This document shows positions 42,501-55,700 of a DNA stretch of 64,000 nt, in pieces. Every line of letters begins with the position of its first letter. The first letter of the stretch is position 1. The notes beneath the pieces were generated by a model. It searched no databases and was not told the DNA's origin. It was given only the letters and a program-made list of their open reading frames with translations. Location of the stretch: the NCBI GenBank assembly GCA_030142905.1, contig JASJOG010000163.1, positions 169,501-233,500 on the forward strand. The letters run 5' to 3'. Position numbers and translations under genes: made by a program. This DNA is from Heliopora coerulea (Eukaryota; Cnidaria; Anthozoa; Scleralcyonacea; Helioporidae).

Positions 42501-45500
42501 ATTTCGGTTTAACAACAGTTAGACATTCTTTTATCGATAAGAACTAGCTTGTGCGGTGATAAATGAAAGTTCAAAGTAGTGAAATAAAAAAGGTTTCAAA
42601 AATGGAAAGTGACGCAGGCTTGAAGAGGCTTTGCCAGGTTATTGCGCAAGGCTTGTCAATCTTCGCTAATACAGAGTGACACTTATTAAAATAAGTGCGA
42701 AGTTCTATAAAGATCATTGTCATGAGCTCGTCTTTCCTAGCTGTTCTGTGGGAAAACAAGGAAGTCGTTATGACATATAAGTATATAAGCACGATGGAGA
42801 AGAACAATATTATACATGTACAAGAGACTGATCTCTGAAGAATGAATACCGTTAATTATATGAGCCGCCTAACCTGTAGCTGACGCAGACACTAGAGGGG
42901 AAGGCTGAAACTTGAATAGCGATTTAGCATGAAAGTGATGCTATTTTGCATTACGATACAAACAAAACGTGAAGGTTGGAATTTATTGACTTCTTGAAGG
43001 TGTGAGGCCATCTTACACTATACAGTCACAATCTTAAAAGGACAGTGATACATGATATTTACGACTTTCGTACTAAAGCGATGTGCGTGCCCTCGGGAAG
43101 ATAACAGAGAACTTTTCATTTGTCTACAAGAAAAAGTACCACGATGAAATGTGTACTGTTCTAGAGCCATAGCAAGTTCAGAAGTCTTTGTTTGTCTACG
43201 TCATATTCAGCAGACGTACGAAAGTCATCGCAGTCGTTTTACTTATTACCAGACATTAGAAATATCTCGCAGTAGAGATAACGAGTTTACTTCAGAATAA
43301 TAGCTCGTCGTCTTCCCAGCTTTACATTCGGAAGCTTTTGCTGTGTTATCACCAAATCAAACCTCTACCATTTTACTTTCATTAACATCAGACGATTCGT
43401 CAACGGGAGACGACTTGGCGGAAAATGGTCAATACCTACCATTTTGTCTAACTCTTTACCGGCCGGGTCAGATTTCTGTCATTTTACTCTGGCCAATGCC
43501 AGGAGATTTTACTCGTTAAGGGGACATGTCTTTGCGGGGCAAGAGTTTAGGAGAAGTATAAAAATATACATCTCTCTTCGAAAATTCAAAGCAAATGTTG
43601 GAGACCTTACGTAGACATCACGCGTGATCTTCAACAACGACTTCCTTCAAATAATAGAATTTTTCATTCAAAAAAAGTTTTTTGGACCAATGTGTAATCC
43701 CAACACCATCCTCGTTCTGCACACAACATCATTCAGAACATCCTCACGAGTGACGTGGGCGAACGAGAATGACGTTTGCGATCAGTGAAACCATTCAATA
43801 TTTTAACGAATGAGCGGACATTAAATTCGAGAAACTGCTTTTGTCATAAATGAATTATTATTGTTGTTCAAAATACTTGAAAACACGCTGGATGCCGTCA
43901 TTTGCAGCATGCGGACGAAGCTGGACTTAATCTTGGTACTTCAAATTGTTCATTCTGTTTGTTTTGGTTGAAATTCTTGAATGAAGTACGTCCTCGATGA
44001 AATTGAATGAAGTATGTCCTCACTGACACTTGCGTTTTGTTTGCTTAAGGTCCCAGTTAACTTGGACGACTTTCTCTTACCAGACTTCTCAGTGCCCGAC
44101 GGATCCTTCGTTTGGAACAAGTTCACGTGGGTCCACTGTCACGAAATAAATATATTTAGCTATGTCAAAATGTCTTCTCCCGTAATTCCCTCTTTTTCAT
44201 TACTTGCGTGTGTGCAAAATATTAATAGCGTAGACAAAAACCTAGTCCGTTCTTTGAATGGATAATACAAAGTGGTTAACTAAAATAGAAGTATGAATGT
44301 CATAGACGCCAATAGGAACGCTTGGCTATGAACGTTCATTTACAACAACGTGAGACATTTTTATTCCACTTTTCATGTGAAAAGGGACGTGCGTGCCAGA
44401 TGCACCCCATACGTTAACCTGCTCGTAATGTTTTAGCACATTAATCAATTCATTAACAGGCTAAAACATCTTAATCGGCTGTATCATCTGATATGTTGAA
44501 AACATTCCGGATGGAGGTAAACTAGCAAGGTTTGCACGAACGGAATTTCAGTTTATTGTTCTAAATCCCACTTGATCAGGCATGTTAATATTCGAACCCC
44601 TACTAGCGAGAAATGGCGACATTATAGTACACATTGAAGAGCAATCCATCTGTTTCGCTCCTAGATCCAAGCTGGTTTCATTTTGGTACCAAAAATCTTA
44701 ACTAAAGGATTGTAATATCCCTAACATACACTTCACAGTGCTCGAACATCACACCTAGCAGGACTATCAACCTTCATAAGTCTTACTTTTTACCTAATAA
44801 CTAACGTGATCGAACTATTTACAACTGTGGACTAGTTTTAATTTTGTTGTGGGTGTGAAATTAGAGTAATAAGTGTACTAAATGGTATAAATCTCAAACT
44901 GGTAAATACCGTTAGAAAAAGTCTTTGCTACTGGCGACGAATTTAGTAATTTCTGACGTTCCACAGTCTCATTTCCAGCACAGACTGGCTCTGAGATAAC
45001 GTTTCTGTCCGTATGAGGCATTGAAATTATCCGTTAAAATTCCGCAAATTGTTGAATGATGACTGGGTTCAACCGAACGCATCCCAAACTACTCCACATA
45101 TATATTTTTAAAACAATACTTCGGAAAATGCGCACGGTTATTATTAGAATCTGGAAGCCGTGTTTCTGCGCAAACATCTCATGATACCATCACACACACG
45201 GTCCTCAACAGTAAGGCGAATTAAAGTTTTAATGACGGCATAAAAAGGTTACTTCTCCTATTTCTGGAGGTCATTTTCAAAGAAATAGAAAACATATTTA
45301 CGTTTACATACAGAATACACGACCATGTTGCTTCTTTGAAAGTCCACCGCACATTAATCAACGGAGGATGGTCGAAAGATCTCTGCTCAGCTTAAAAATT
45401 CCACGTTTCCACCAGTAAATAATTTGAATTTGAAATAGAAGCAGCCGTCTTGATAGACAAAAGCATTAAAAATAAGCTGAGTTACGAGAAAATTAACGTA

Positions 45501-45840
45501 TAGAATGACAGTTTTTGCACTTTGTAATCTTGTAATGACTAACATTGTTCATTAAATGGTATTTCAACATATTTCCACGAAGATTGTCTTAATATCATGC
45601 ACAGCCCTGATGATTAATTCTTGTTGAAATGATCACGACTGTCATATGCTTCAGAGTAAACACAATGCTCTTGTAATATGTACCTCATATTATGACAATC
45701 TGTATTCAATCCGGAAACAGTAAAAACACACAATACATCTACACGTTTGGATTCAGTGCCAAATTTTTTAACATTAACTTTTAGATTTGTTATTACTGTA
45801 AATAGGAACGCACTTGACATATTTGTACTTAACTGACTTC
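39573..45840. other. Intergenic, no gene seen
   Basis: This contains the FoxC 3'UTR at its left end; no canonical AATAAA is evident within the first few hundred bases. The rest is AT-rich with only short, featureless open frames such as 44014-44265. Confidence 0.5.
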
Positions 45841-45889
45841 AAAACCTCAACACACGGGTACACATCACATGAACATGCTCCAGTGATAA

Positions 45890-46095
45890 ACCCACACATC
45901 GCACAGGCACAAACACACTTTCACGCACGTAACGCGCGCATGTACACAGCTCGAACACGCAGTTGCACGCACAAACTACTTCATACACCTACGTCGCACG
46001 TGCATGTACACATGTTACGCAGGCAGGACGCACACGTATGCACACACGTTGCACACGCATGCAGCACGTGCACGCACGCATGCGCACACCAACCC
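45890..46095. repeat. Degenerate CA/CACG-rich repeat
   Basis: Imperfect CAC(A/G) units (acacacg, gcacgcacg, gcatgcg) similar in style to 5044-5210. The His/Thr-rich plus frame over it is not a gene. Confidence 0.85.
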
Positions 46096-47756
46096 ACCCA
46101 TATTAGTTCTTTACTGGATTCTCATCAGTATTTCGTAAATCTCTTGAGGAACTCGATGTTAAAGCAGGAAATGCTCAAAGATTATAGAAAGCTCAACGTT
46201 TCCTAACATTTCCCCCCTCTATTATCCTGGGCTATGTTGGTTAGACGAGGCAGTTACAGTAAATACAGTTGACTATGGATAACTGCACACCACCTGAACT
46301 GGACCTCTTGAAAGTGGAGTGATACGAATTTCTATAACAGTCGAACTCAAAGCGACCCCAAGTGAAGTGTCACGAAGTATCCCTGTTTTTGTAAGAACAC
46401 TGCCTCTAAAGTTTTTCCATTTCTGTCAAAGCTACATACTCAACACTATTTTTCATTTTGATGAGGGGTTCTTCATCTATCTTGCAAGATAGTTGATCCA
46501 AGATAGATATAGACTTAGTAGACAACACAGATTTATAAATCGAAAGCCCTTAATAAAAAAGTATTTGGTCAGAGAACGTGTCATTTCATTAAAAAATTAA
46601 TTCTCTTTCAACCCTCTTTTGCTCCAAATTGGTGTTTTTCCATTCTTAATTTAAATATCGGATAACTTACCATTTATCGACTTTCTCTGCTCAACACTTT
46701 TTGCAAATGGCTGTATCTATGTAATCCTGCTATGGTCAGCGGCGTTAACTGCTCCACGCCTCCGCATATGGATTCCAGTCCCTACTGGTCTTGGAATGTG
46801 AGCCCTGCCCAATCATTTTCACACGTTGATGAAACTCTCTAGTTTGATTCATCTGGTTTACGCCAGCACCTACACCACTGACCTTAAACTGGTATTACTG
46901 TGAGAAGTCTTTTACGACCATCTTTAACCTAAGGCGAAGAATGGACAAGAAGTTTGTCATACCATTTGTGAACTATCTTCTGCGAATTTTGTCTTCACAT
47001 CGACTGCGTTAAAATTTACCACGGACCCTTTCAGTCCTTGGGTGTCGCTCTCTTGGCCAAACTAGCCTAAGCTCGCCACAAAAAAATTGTAAAGGACCTA
47101 TCAGGTCTTCAAGGGTTAAAAAAAATGCGTGCAACACGACCTCAAAATATGTCGACAACTATTTGTCTCCTTGTGGCCAATATCATCAATTTTATTTCGT
47201 TTTGCAATTGTTTTCTCTTTTACATTATAACATCCTAAACTCTCATTTCCATTTATTTTGATTATGGCCCAAATCAAAATGTTTAACTGGTAAAAGGGTT
47301 CGTTTGATTGACATTTTGTTTGCACATCGAATAGACTAATTGGAGTAGCATTCCTATTACAAGCCTGTCAGCCAACCGACCTTTTCCCTCACTTACACAG
47401 AAGTAAAACGCAAAATTCAAATGACGATAAGTGATAAACGTTCTCAGACCTGTTCTGGACCTCAGCTTATTTATAGCACACAAAAAAAAAAATTAACGAC
47501 TGTCCCAAAGGAGCTGCCTGATGTGAAAATATTTGAAAGGAACATTTATTATGAGCTTTGTTGGGGGTGCAACTGTTGGCGTGAATTAATTGCACCAGCT
47601 AATATAATGTTGTATCAACAACTCATCACTTGGTGACGCGAGAAGAAATCTGCTATACATTTTAATATTCATGGCTTAAATTTCAGGTGACAACAAATCA
47701 CTAATGCATTGGGTTCGATCACGAAGTTGTCATGAATATTCTCCGAGCTGAAAATT
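46096..47756. other. Intergenic, no gene seen
   Basis: AT-rich sequence with only short open frames and no recognised feature. Confidence 0.5.
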
Positions 47757-48694
47757 TTAGGTCTCGTTCGAGAACAGGTACTTGGGTGGTACATGTACCA
47801 TCCTCCCACTAATAGCTCCAATTAAAACATCTTTCAAAGTTCTGGGTGGTCCCTTCCCAGTTGGGGAGAGTTCACCCTCAAACCAGATGATGAAGTGAAA
47901 CCAGTTGTTAATGACGGAGAGCAAGCTTAAATGAAAACACATGTGGATGACACTAGCTACGAGCTTGAAATGCAAAACCTGTACGGTACCATGATGGTGC
48001 CGTAGATTTGAAGTATTATTCACTTATCTTATCAGAACAAGGAAACCAAACCAACCCCAGTACCTTGAAGTAAAAAGGCGAACCGGAAATATCGAACATG
48101 ATTTAAACCGTGCAGCGAAAGCTTATCATACTCAAATGCACAACCGCGATAGGTCATCAACGCCTCCACGTTTTCTAATTTCCTCACATCTGCATTAGTG
48201 CTTTGCCATTTTGGCGAAATTCGCCGTACACTTGCCCCACTGCAGTATGCCAGCACTCCCGCACGTAAAGTTCCAAAGGATGAGAGAACTTTGTGGTCGC
48301 GAGGATTTCGAAAAAAACCCCGGTTCCTTTGATATTTGCTTCTCTACGTCGTCGCACATTTGTAGTAGGTTTGGCACAACATAAAGTTCGTTCTTAAATC
48401 CACAGGGTACTCTGAACTGATAGACCAGTTTACAAATGGGATGTAGGAGTTCCGAACACTCCCACCCCAAGCACAGACACCCCAAGACACCTACAGCATT
48501 TCGTGACACATGTGCCACCAGTTTCTATTTATACTTGGCATTTAGCTCGGGGCAAACTGTGAAGTTCTTTGAACTACGACGAAGTGGTTAAACAAACTCG
48601 GTTGCTACTTATCACCTCATCGATAAGCGTTTGGTGAAATGGACCTGCATACTTCATTGAATACAAAGTCACACGTGCTTTCTTGTAAAACGGG
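47757..48694 (-). CDS. Possible four-exon gene fragment of unknown function
   Basis: Model (descending): 48694-48616, 48524-48319, 48239-48064, 47956-47757, ending in a stop. Each junction is GT-AG and all four phases agree, giving about 219 residues with no internal stop; the 5' part is not resolved. The residues look protein-like: a Cys/Leu-rich stretch (GWECSELLHPICKLVYQF), then LLQMCDDVEKQI, GRM-type LKDVLIGAISGRMVHVPP and FEGELSPTGKGPP. I recognise no family. A further minus-strand open stretch at 50690-50875 ends in a good donor (AAG|GTACGT) and might be an upstream exon, but its phase does not fit directly. It may be a real uncharacterised gene, a decaying one or chance. Confidence 0.33.
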
Positions 48695-48988
48695 CTGGGA
48701 AAATGGTAAATCACACTAACACTGTAGTAGAATCTAACTCATGCTTGTTTGCAAAGGTGTTGTTTTTGAGGCAATACCTTCACCTTGAACAAATACGTGA
48801 ACTGTGGATAATCAAAGTCAAAGATTTCGATATGGATTGAAGTCTAACCATGGCATGTAAAGAAATCCAGTAACGTTATTCGAAGAATTGTTATATTACC
48901 AATTTTAGTACATCCATGCTCGCATCATTGTAATCAAACGCATTTCCGTTGATAGTTGTGTTGAAATTTCTCGTACTACATGGAGGCA

Positions 48989-49011
48989 AATAAATAAGAT
49001 GAGAGACGATC

Positions 49012-49043
<32 letters not shown>
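48989..49043 (+). other. AATAAA followed by a 29-base A tract
   Basis: AATAAA (48989-48994) precedes an uninterrupted run of 29 A (49015-49043) by 20 bases, the spacing of a cleaved and polyadenylated mRNA. This suggests the 3' end of a retroposed transcript on the plus strand, but no coding sequence is recognised upstream. A plain poly(A) microsatellite is the alternative. Confidence 0.4.
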
Positions 49044-49483
49044 CAAGATTTAAAAGCCTCAGTTAAATGGTCGACCTTGTTTTTGCTTTGAATAAAGGAA
49101 ACAGCACAAGTTAATACAACAGTACCACAAGCAACCTGCTCAATCTTAAATGGTAAGATTTCCGGCTCCATCAGAGATTGAACTACTATAAAAAATTAAA
49201 CTTCCACAATTCACCAATAAGCTGCAAAAATCAATACAGGTGTTGGGAGTTGACCACCCAGATGTGTCGTTAATACGAGTCGATCTGTTGCATGGGATTT
49301 GTTTGTTAAATCTATAGTCCGATTTCGATTATCCTTTCTGATATAAATGATACACGATTAATCTTTCCTGCTACAGCGCATGAGAAACAGCCCACAAACA
49401 AAACAGGAAACGTGGACTTTCTTCGAAAAGAACAAATCTGGATTTCCTTTACCGAAATTTGTCTGAATCACTGACGTTTCTTC

Positions 49484-49563
49484 CCCATAAGAAGCAAAAG
49501 GCACCATTTATCTGGCTCTTCATAACTTTCCAAGAAATTTACGTACCTTGACGGTTATATATA
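49484..49563. repeat. Direct repeat, copy 1
   Basis: About 75 bases are closely similar to 50655-50732 in the same orientation, both including ctcttcataactttcc and tttacgtaccttgacggtta. The two copies are about 1.17 kb apart. Confidence 0.85.
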
Positions 49564-49750
49564 TATTTCTAAAATATCATTAATGATAATAATTCATGAG
49601 GAAAACACAAAAGAAAATCATAACTCTGTTGAGTCCTTATATGTGAAGAAGTTCATTTTTTTCGACTTACAAAAGAGATTTCCAAACTTTCTTCGCGAAT
49701 TAGCGTATTAGGAGGTTTATTTTAGAAGATGTCTAAAAAACTCGCAGTTC

Positions 49751-49811
49751 GTGCTTTATCGGATTTAAAACACTCGGCTATCGCCTCGGGTTTTAAATCC
49801 CGATAAAGCAC
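49751..49811. repeat. Hairpin-forming inverted repeat
   Basis: Arms gtgctttatcggatttaaaa (49751-49770) and ttttaaatcccgataaagca (49791-49810) pair with a small bulge around an ~8-14 base loop. It is probably a small foldback element, with AT repeats immediately downstream (49835-49866). Confidence 0.7.
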
Positions 49812-50654
49812 TCCTGCTCCGTTTTAAATATTACATATATACATACATACATATATATATATATATGTGGCTTCCCAAGATTCTAATTCAAATTGAAATC
49901 GTTGAGGAAAAATTTAGGTAATACAGAAAAACATGGAATGACGGGAAGACTCTTTGATTTTAGTTCTCCTCCCTCCTTTCTTATTCTGAATTTCGTCTGT
50001 TGGAAGATTATTTTTTAAGCTTTCTTACGCCCACTCTGCAGAGCGGACAATTCTTTGGCAAGACTCCATTAATCCCGAGAATGTTCATCCGGTCAACCAA
50101 AAAGTTAGTTCAGAAGTTAGCAAATGGTGTACTTCCAGTAGTTTCGACTATTGCGTCTGGGTGGTTTGATAATGTTTGTGTAGACTGTTACCTTAGCACT
50201 GCAGGAGGGAAAACACCTAATGCAACAGATGGAAACAGAAAATGCCAGATCAATATGTCTATCACTGGGGAATACATGAACATGTTCAACAGATGTGTCG
50301 CTGCTTACGGGTGTCACATTTCAAAGCTTATCGGTTGACGGTGTATCTGTCATTTGCAAAAACCATCTTGCGTGGATGAATTGAGCTGTTAATGTCGTTC
50401 TCCTACGAGCTCGGGGGGATTAAATACGAACAACGAATCCACTATCGCGATGCGGTATCGCGGAACACTTCCTGCAAGCTGGATGTTTTATCCGTGACCT
50501 TTTCAACACTGTTTAACCCCATGGAGTGTTCATCGCAGCTGTCACGGATGGCCAGACGGACTGTTTTATGTTTCAAGCACTTCAGATTGTCAACAAGTCT
50601 TGTAGAAGTACAAATGAGTTATCACACCTCATAGACACCTTCCCTTGAAGAGTT

Positions 50655-50732
50655 CCTTATGGAGCAAAAGGCAGCGTTTATCTGTCTCTTCATAACTTTC
50701 CACAAAATTTACGTACCTTGACGGTTATATAC
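50655..50732. repeat. Direct repeat, copy 2
   Basis: Second copy of the 49484-49563 segment. On the minus strand it covers the end of an open stretch (50875-50690) and the donor-like sequence after it. Confidence 0.85.
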
Positions 50733-51814
50733 TGGAAGAACACCACCTTGAAAGACCCTGGAGTTTCGGCAAGCGAAGTAGGATGGAGTTTACATATCAT
50801 TGTTTGCTGTTCATCATACCCTAATGCGATCGTGGTGAGAAGTTCTTTCATTAAGGCTTCATAACCGCCCACCACTCAGCCAACGTTTCGCCTCAACATC
50901 TCGCAAACCAGACAGCCACCAATTTTGTTGTGCCGGAAAAAACCAAGACAGGGGAAAGTAAACTCACAAGTGTTGCGAACCTGACAAACGTTACGATGTT
51001 GCAAGATTTAATCACAGTTCATACATTGCCAAAAAAACGAAATTGTTCGTGGTTTGAGATGGCATGCCAGGAGATTACAACCGAACAAATAGCTAATAAG
51101 ACTCTTGTACGTCTTTAGACTTACAGGAAGAAATACAATGAAAAGCCAAGGAGAACTAAACATCATTAAAAATTACTAACAGGAAACTTCAAAGTCCAAA
51201 CAAAATACTGTTGAATTCGCGAAGAACATTAATTAAAACTCCACGCAAAACTTAACCTTTAACCTGGAGATTTTATGAGGTGACAAAGCTTTACTCCACC
51301 AGGGCTGAACTATGTCGTACTCAGGTCTACGAGTCGTGGAACTGTAAGCAGTACTATCGTTTCGAATTTCATGAGAAAAGAAGTTCTGGTAAAGATGTGA
51401 CACTACCTCGAATGAAAACCAGACAATATTGAAGAGAAAGGCACGAGTGAAACAAAGCCTTCATGTACCTACGTAGCAACAACAGAAGCATGATAAACGA
51501 TTCATCTCGTCACTTCACGAGAGCGCCATGAAAGTGTGAAAGTTTTTGGGCTGCTTTACTAAATATATGGCACGGAGCAAACTAAACACAATACAGCAGA
51601 CATCGTTAAGCCGCAAAGCTTATGATTCCTGTCAGCTAAACGATGAGCGACGTAACGTCACCAAGTTTACCAAGAACTACTACGCTTCATCGATCCACCA
51701 CTTGTTTCGTTTGATTTCTGGTTGTGGTCAAGATAATCAAATAGGCAACAGTTTTTATTGCTATTTAACCAGTTATATTTAGTTTAGTCAGTGTTCGCGT
51801 CGATACATCATCGA

Positions 51815-51819
51815 ATATA

Positions 51820-51874
<55 letters not shown>

Positions 51875-51875
51875 T
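51815..51875. repeat. (TA)n microsatellite
   Basis: About 60 bases of TA with two TG interruptions. Confidence 0.95.
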
Positions 51876-52761
51876 ACACAACCAGAAAAATCTCAGCTTA
51901 TTGCTGTTTTTAAAAATTTAACAAAAAGTTATACATGTATGTGGTTAATCTTTTGAACTGCGGGGTTTTGTTTAGGTGAGCAATCATTATGCAGCATGTG
52001 CATATTACATTCAGGATTTCAATCATCACAGCATTTGGTAACTCGATTTAACACGCTCAAACGTTTCCTAAGCTAATGCCAGTACAGAAAGGCGCGGTTC
52101 GTTGAATAAAGATTAAGTAGCTCCGTTTTAAAAGAAAAAATTGCTGCTTAATTCGCCCTTGAAATGTAATTTAAGTGACAAGGGAGCAAGCAGACGGCAA
52201 ACAACTTTCGTGCGTTTCCACAAAAATCTTTGATACGATGTTGGTGCATACTGCCGACATAGGGTATGCTATTTCTGCGCAAAGTAAAAGCATTCTTGTT
52301 GTGAAACGTTAAAAACAGTTTAAATTACCAGAAAATTCTAAGAAAAACCATATTGCAATATCACCATGCGATTCAGCAGAGCTACCATCGGTAGCGTTTT
52401 AGAGATGTAAGAATACATAAGAATTCACCGCGTGCGATTTCATGCCAAAAAGAAAAGAACAAAATGCTGAAATGATAACGCGTTTATGGTCAGTTGAATC
52501 ACATTACCGCCATGTTTAGCACGCCAACGTTTGCTTCCGTACTTGAAAAAAAATGGCAACTGTTCTGGCTTCTGTCAAACTCGCCACCACGTGAAATCAT
52601 TTTGCCATACATAACGGAGTAAAAGTGTTCAGTAATCAAACTTGCTTCGGTGTTACTATTTGTCAGCTTGAACCGGTTTTTCTTCAATAAAGATCTTCGT
52701 ATTGGAGCTAAAACTATCCTCTTTTATCCATGGATTCACTGCCGAATCCCTTAATATCTCT
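51876..52761. other. Probable 3'UTR and flank of the HOIP-like gene
   Basis: This lies downstream, on the minus strand, of the stop codon at 52764-52762. No coding feature is recognised and I could not place a canonical minus-strand poly(A) signal with confidence. Confidence 0.4.
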
Positions 52762-55700
52762 CTACACCAATAAGGGCTCCACTTCTTCATCTTCCTGTGG
52801 CCTCGGGTCCTCCTCATCTAGTTCAACATCTGGCCGAGCCAATGGCAACCTTTCCTTCAAAATCTGGGAAAACAAGCACAGTTAGTTCAGACGAGATTCC
52901 TTTGGATGTTCTTAGATCCTACATTTCAACTTTCTGGATCATTTTCTTTCCTTCTTTCTCGGGCACTTTTTCAGTTTTTCAGTTCACTCTGAACATCCAT
53001 TTCTAACACTAACATAAATGACATTCCACTTCGAAGAACTACCTGTTCATTCACCCGTTTTATATGGCGTCAATTTCTGTCAATCTGAACAAACGCGCAC
53101 TTAGAGGTGGTGTGCGTGAATGCGTCCAAAGCTTTGCAGAGTCCCATGGTAACTCTAACTATCCAATTTCTTCGTCGATCTCTACCATTCAATTCCAGCC
53201 CAGCAAAGGCCCTAGTGTTTCCCTATACAATTTTATCGGTCCATGTGTCTCAATTTAAGTCCTGCGACAATCCTACTGCTTCCCTGACTATCCCATTTAT
53301 CCGCTCATGTCTCCCACTCAATTTACATCCAGCACCAATCCTTGTTTCTTCGATTATCCCATTTAACCGTCTATGTTTCCCACTGAGTTCAAGGACCATA
53401 TCTATACTCGTGTTTCTCTGAACATTCCAGGTGTCCTACCCGTCCTACAAGTATTGTAGTGTATAAATGACCATCCAAATTTTCCGTCAATTTGTTCTAT
53501 TTTATTACAGCCCTAAATGCAAGTATCCTGATGTGTTTCTTTGGGTAACTAGTTTGAAATTCTCTCTCCGTTAACTTTCTCCATGCCGTCATCCCTTGAC
53601 ACAAAAGATAACTGATAGAATCAGCATATACCGTAAAAGCTTTATTAAGCTCCCCCGGGGCTTATTTAATTTTTAAGCTTCTAAAGGGGGGGGATAAATA
53701 GAGAGAGGGGTTGATAGAGAGGGGGACTTAATATAAAAAAAACTGACACCAAGGTGCTGTTCTCTGATCTGTACAGGCATACCCGGTACATGTTTAATTT
53801 CTAAAATAAAACTATAAAATCTCATATGTCATTTACGTTGTGTTTAAATGCTTGAAGACGGGTTAGTAGCTCCGGGCAACTTCATTGCAAGATGTCATGC
53901 CGACAAGCCTCATGCAAAGAAGCTTATACTTATATTAAAAACTGAACTTGAAAAGAAGAAATTGAAATTAGCTCACATGAAACTAAACATTGGGGAAATC
54001 ATGTTAAGGAATAAAATACACACTTTCTAAAGCCGCTTCAAATTATTTGTTTTGTTTACAACCTCAACTCGTTTGCATATTCTTTAGGGGGGGGGGTTAA
54101 ATAGAGAGGGGGTAAATAGAGAGGGGGCTAACTAAACAGAGAGGGGGCTTAATAGAGAGGGAGGCTTAATAGAGAGGGGGATTAATAGAGAGGGGGATTA
54201 ATAGAGAGGGGGATTAATAGAGCTTTTACAGTAAATATAAACTTACGTTCAAAATTCGATCTTTGTAGAGATTTTCATCTTCACCTCGTCCTCGTCTCGG
54301 TTGTTCAATCTCCGCGCGAAGAAGTACAACGACCATCTCGTCCAACTCCATCACGTCGGCTGGATCAATGTAATTTATTTTTATCAAACTTACAAGATAT
54401 TCCGTGTAATGGACCCTGGAAACAAAACCAAATAACAAAGTTTTTGTCTCCTTTTCTTTAATTTATCCACCCAACGTTCGCTTTATGGTTTATTTGCCTT
54501 TCAATATGCCAGTGTGGTACGAAGTGCATTATCTGAGTTTCTTACTTGCACAATCCAGCGTGTCCAGCTTCACAAAGCGCACCACATTCAGCATCCTGAA
54601 GACCATTGGGAGTTTCCTTTTGTTCCATAACTTTGCAGACAACAGGAGCTCCACCTTCAGCGCCAACAATTTCTTCTTCACTCTGTTCACGTTCTTCGCC
54701 GCAGTCTGGGTAGAGAAATGAAATAGAATGTCAGGACAATATCAACATACATTATAAAGAAAATGAAACAAACAGAAGAGTGAAACGATCATCGCGCAAG
54801 CAAGCGAGAATTACAGCATCTAACAGAATAACGAAAGAAGTAATCAACCAAGCAAAAAAAGAAAAGATTGAGCAATCAAGTATAGTAGCAAACAAACTGG
54901 AAAGCAAGTAAGTGTGCAATCAAGCGAGAAAGCCAACCAACCACGCAGACAAGACAGAGCTACAAACAAGACTTGATAAAAAAAGAGTTCAAAATCCATC
55001 GAATAGGATACCTTCGATCGGTAACACCGGAGGTTCTGTATCGTAGTCCACTTCATAACTGTCTAATAAACCTTGAAGTCTTTGAGGTGTCCAATCACGG
55101 AGATAAAACAAACAATCACGGGGATGATGGGCATGGATACCTTTTCTAGCACAGCTTTGCGAAACTGTGCATTTCTATGGAAAATAAAAGGAAGGTTTAT
55201 ATTATGTGTTATTGTCTTCGTAAGTAACGTTACTACGGTTGTTCATGTAGCTGTTGTTACTGCCTTTGTTGTTGTATCTATAAATGTGCTTTTGCTGCTG
55301 CTGTCGCCATTGTTGCTGTCGTTGTTGTTGTTATTGTTGCTGTTTTGGCTGTTGTTGTTGTTGTTGTTGTTGCTGTTGTTGTTGTGTTGCTAATGCTGTT
55401 GTTAGTGTTGTGGTAGTTATTGTTGTTTGTTGTTGTTGTTGTTGAAGCTGTTGCTGTTTCTGTTGCTGTCATCGTTGATGCTACCGTTGCAGCTGTTCTT
55501 TTTGTTTCTGGTTGCGCAGTTGTTGCCGTTTTTGTTCTCCTTTTCGGCTGTACGTGATGATATTTTTGTCGTCTTTGTGTCGCAGTCTAAATTTCGACTT
55601 GGAATCGTCTGTAACATTTTTATGAACGTTTTTTAACATTTTTTTTTCACATTTTTTAAATCCACGAAAATATTCTCTGACGTTCAAACCAATTTAACCC

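Noticed and set aside
44014..44265. 83-residue plus-strand frame
   Set aside because: Short, no family resemblance, no splice partners found.
45814..46206. 130-residue His/Ala/Thr frame
   Set aside because: Product of the degenerate CACG repeat.
50000..50338. 112-residue plus-strand frame with many Cys
   Set aside because: No recognisable family, no splice or regulatory context, and nearby repeats; not enough to call a gene.
55073..55617. Leu-rich and Thr/Asn-rich frames
   Set aside because: Translations of the GTT repeat inside a HOIP intron.
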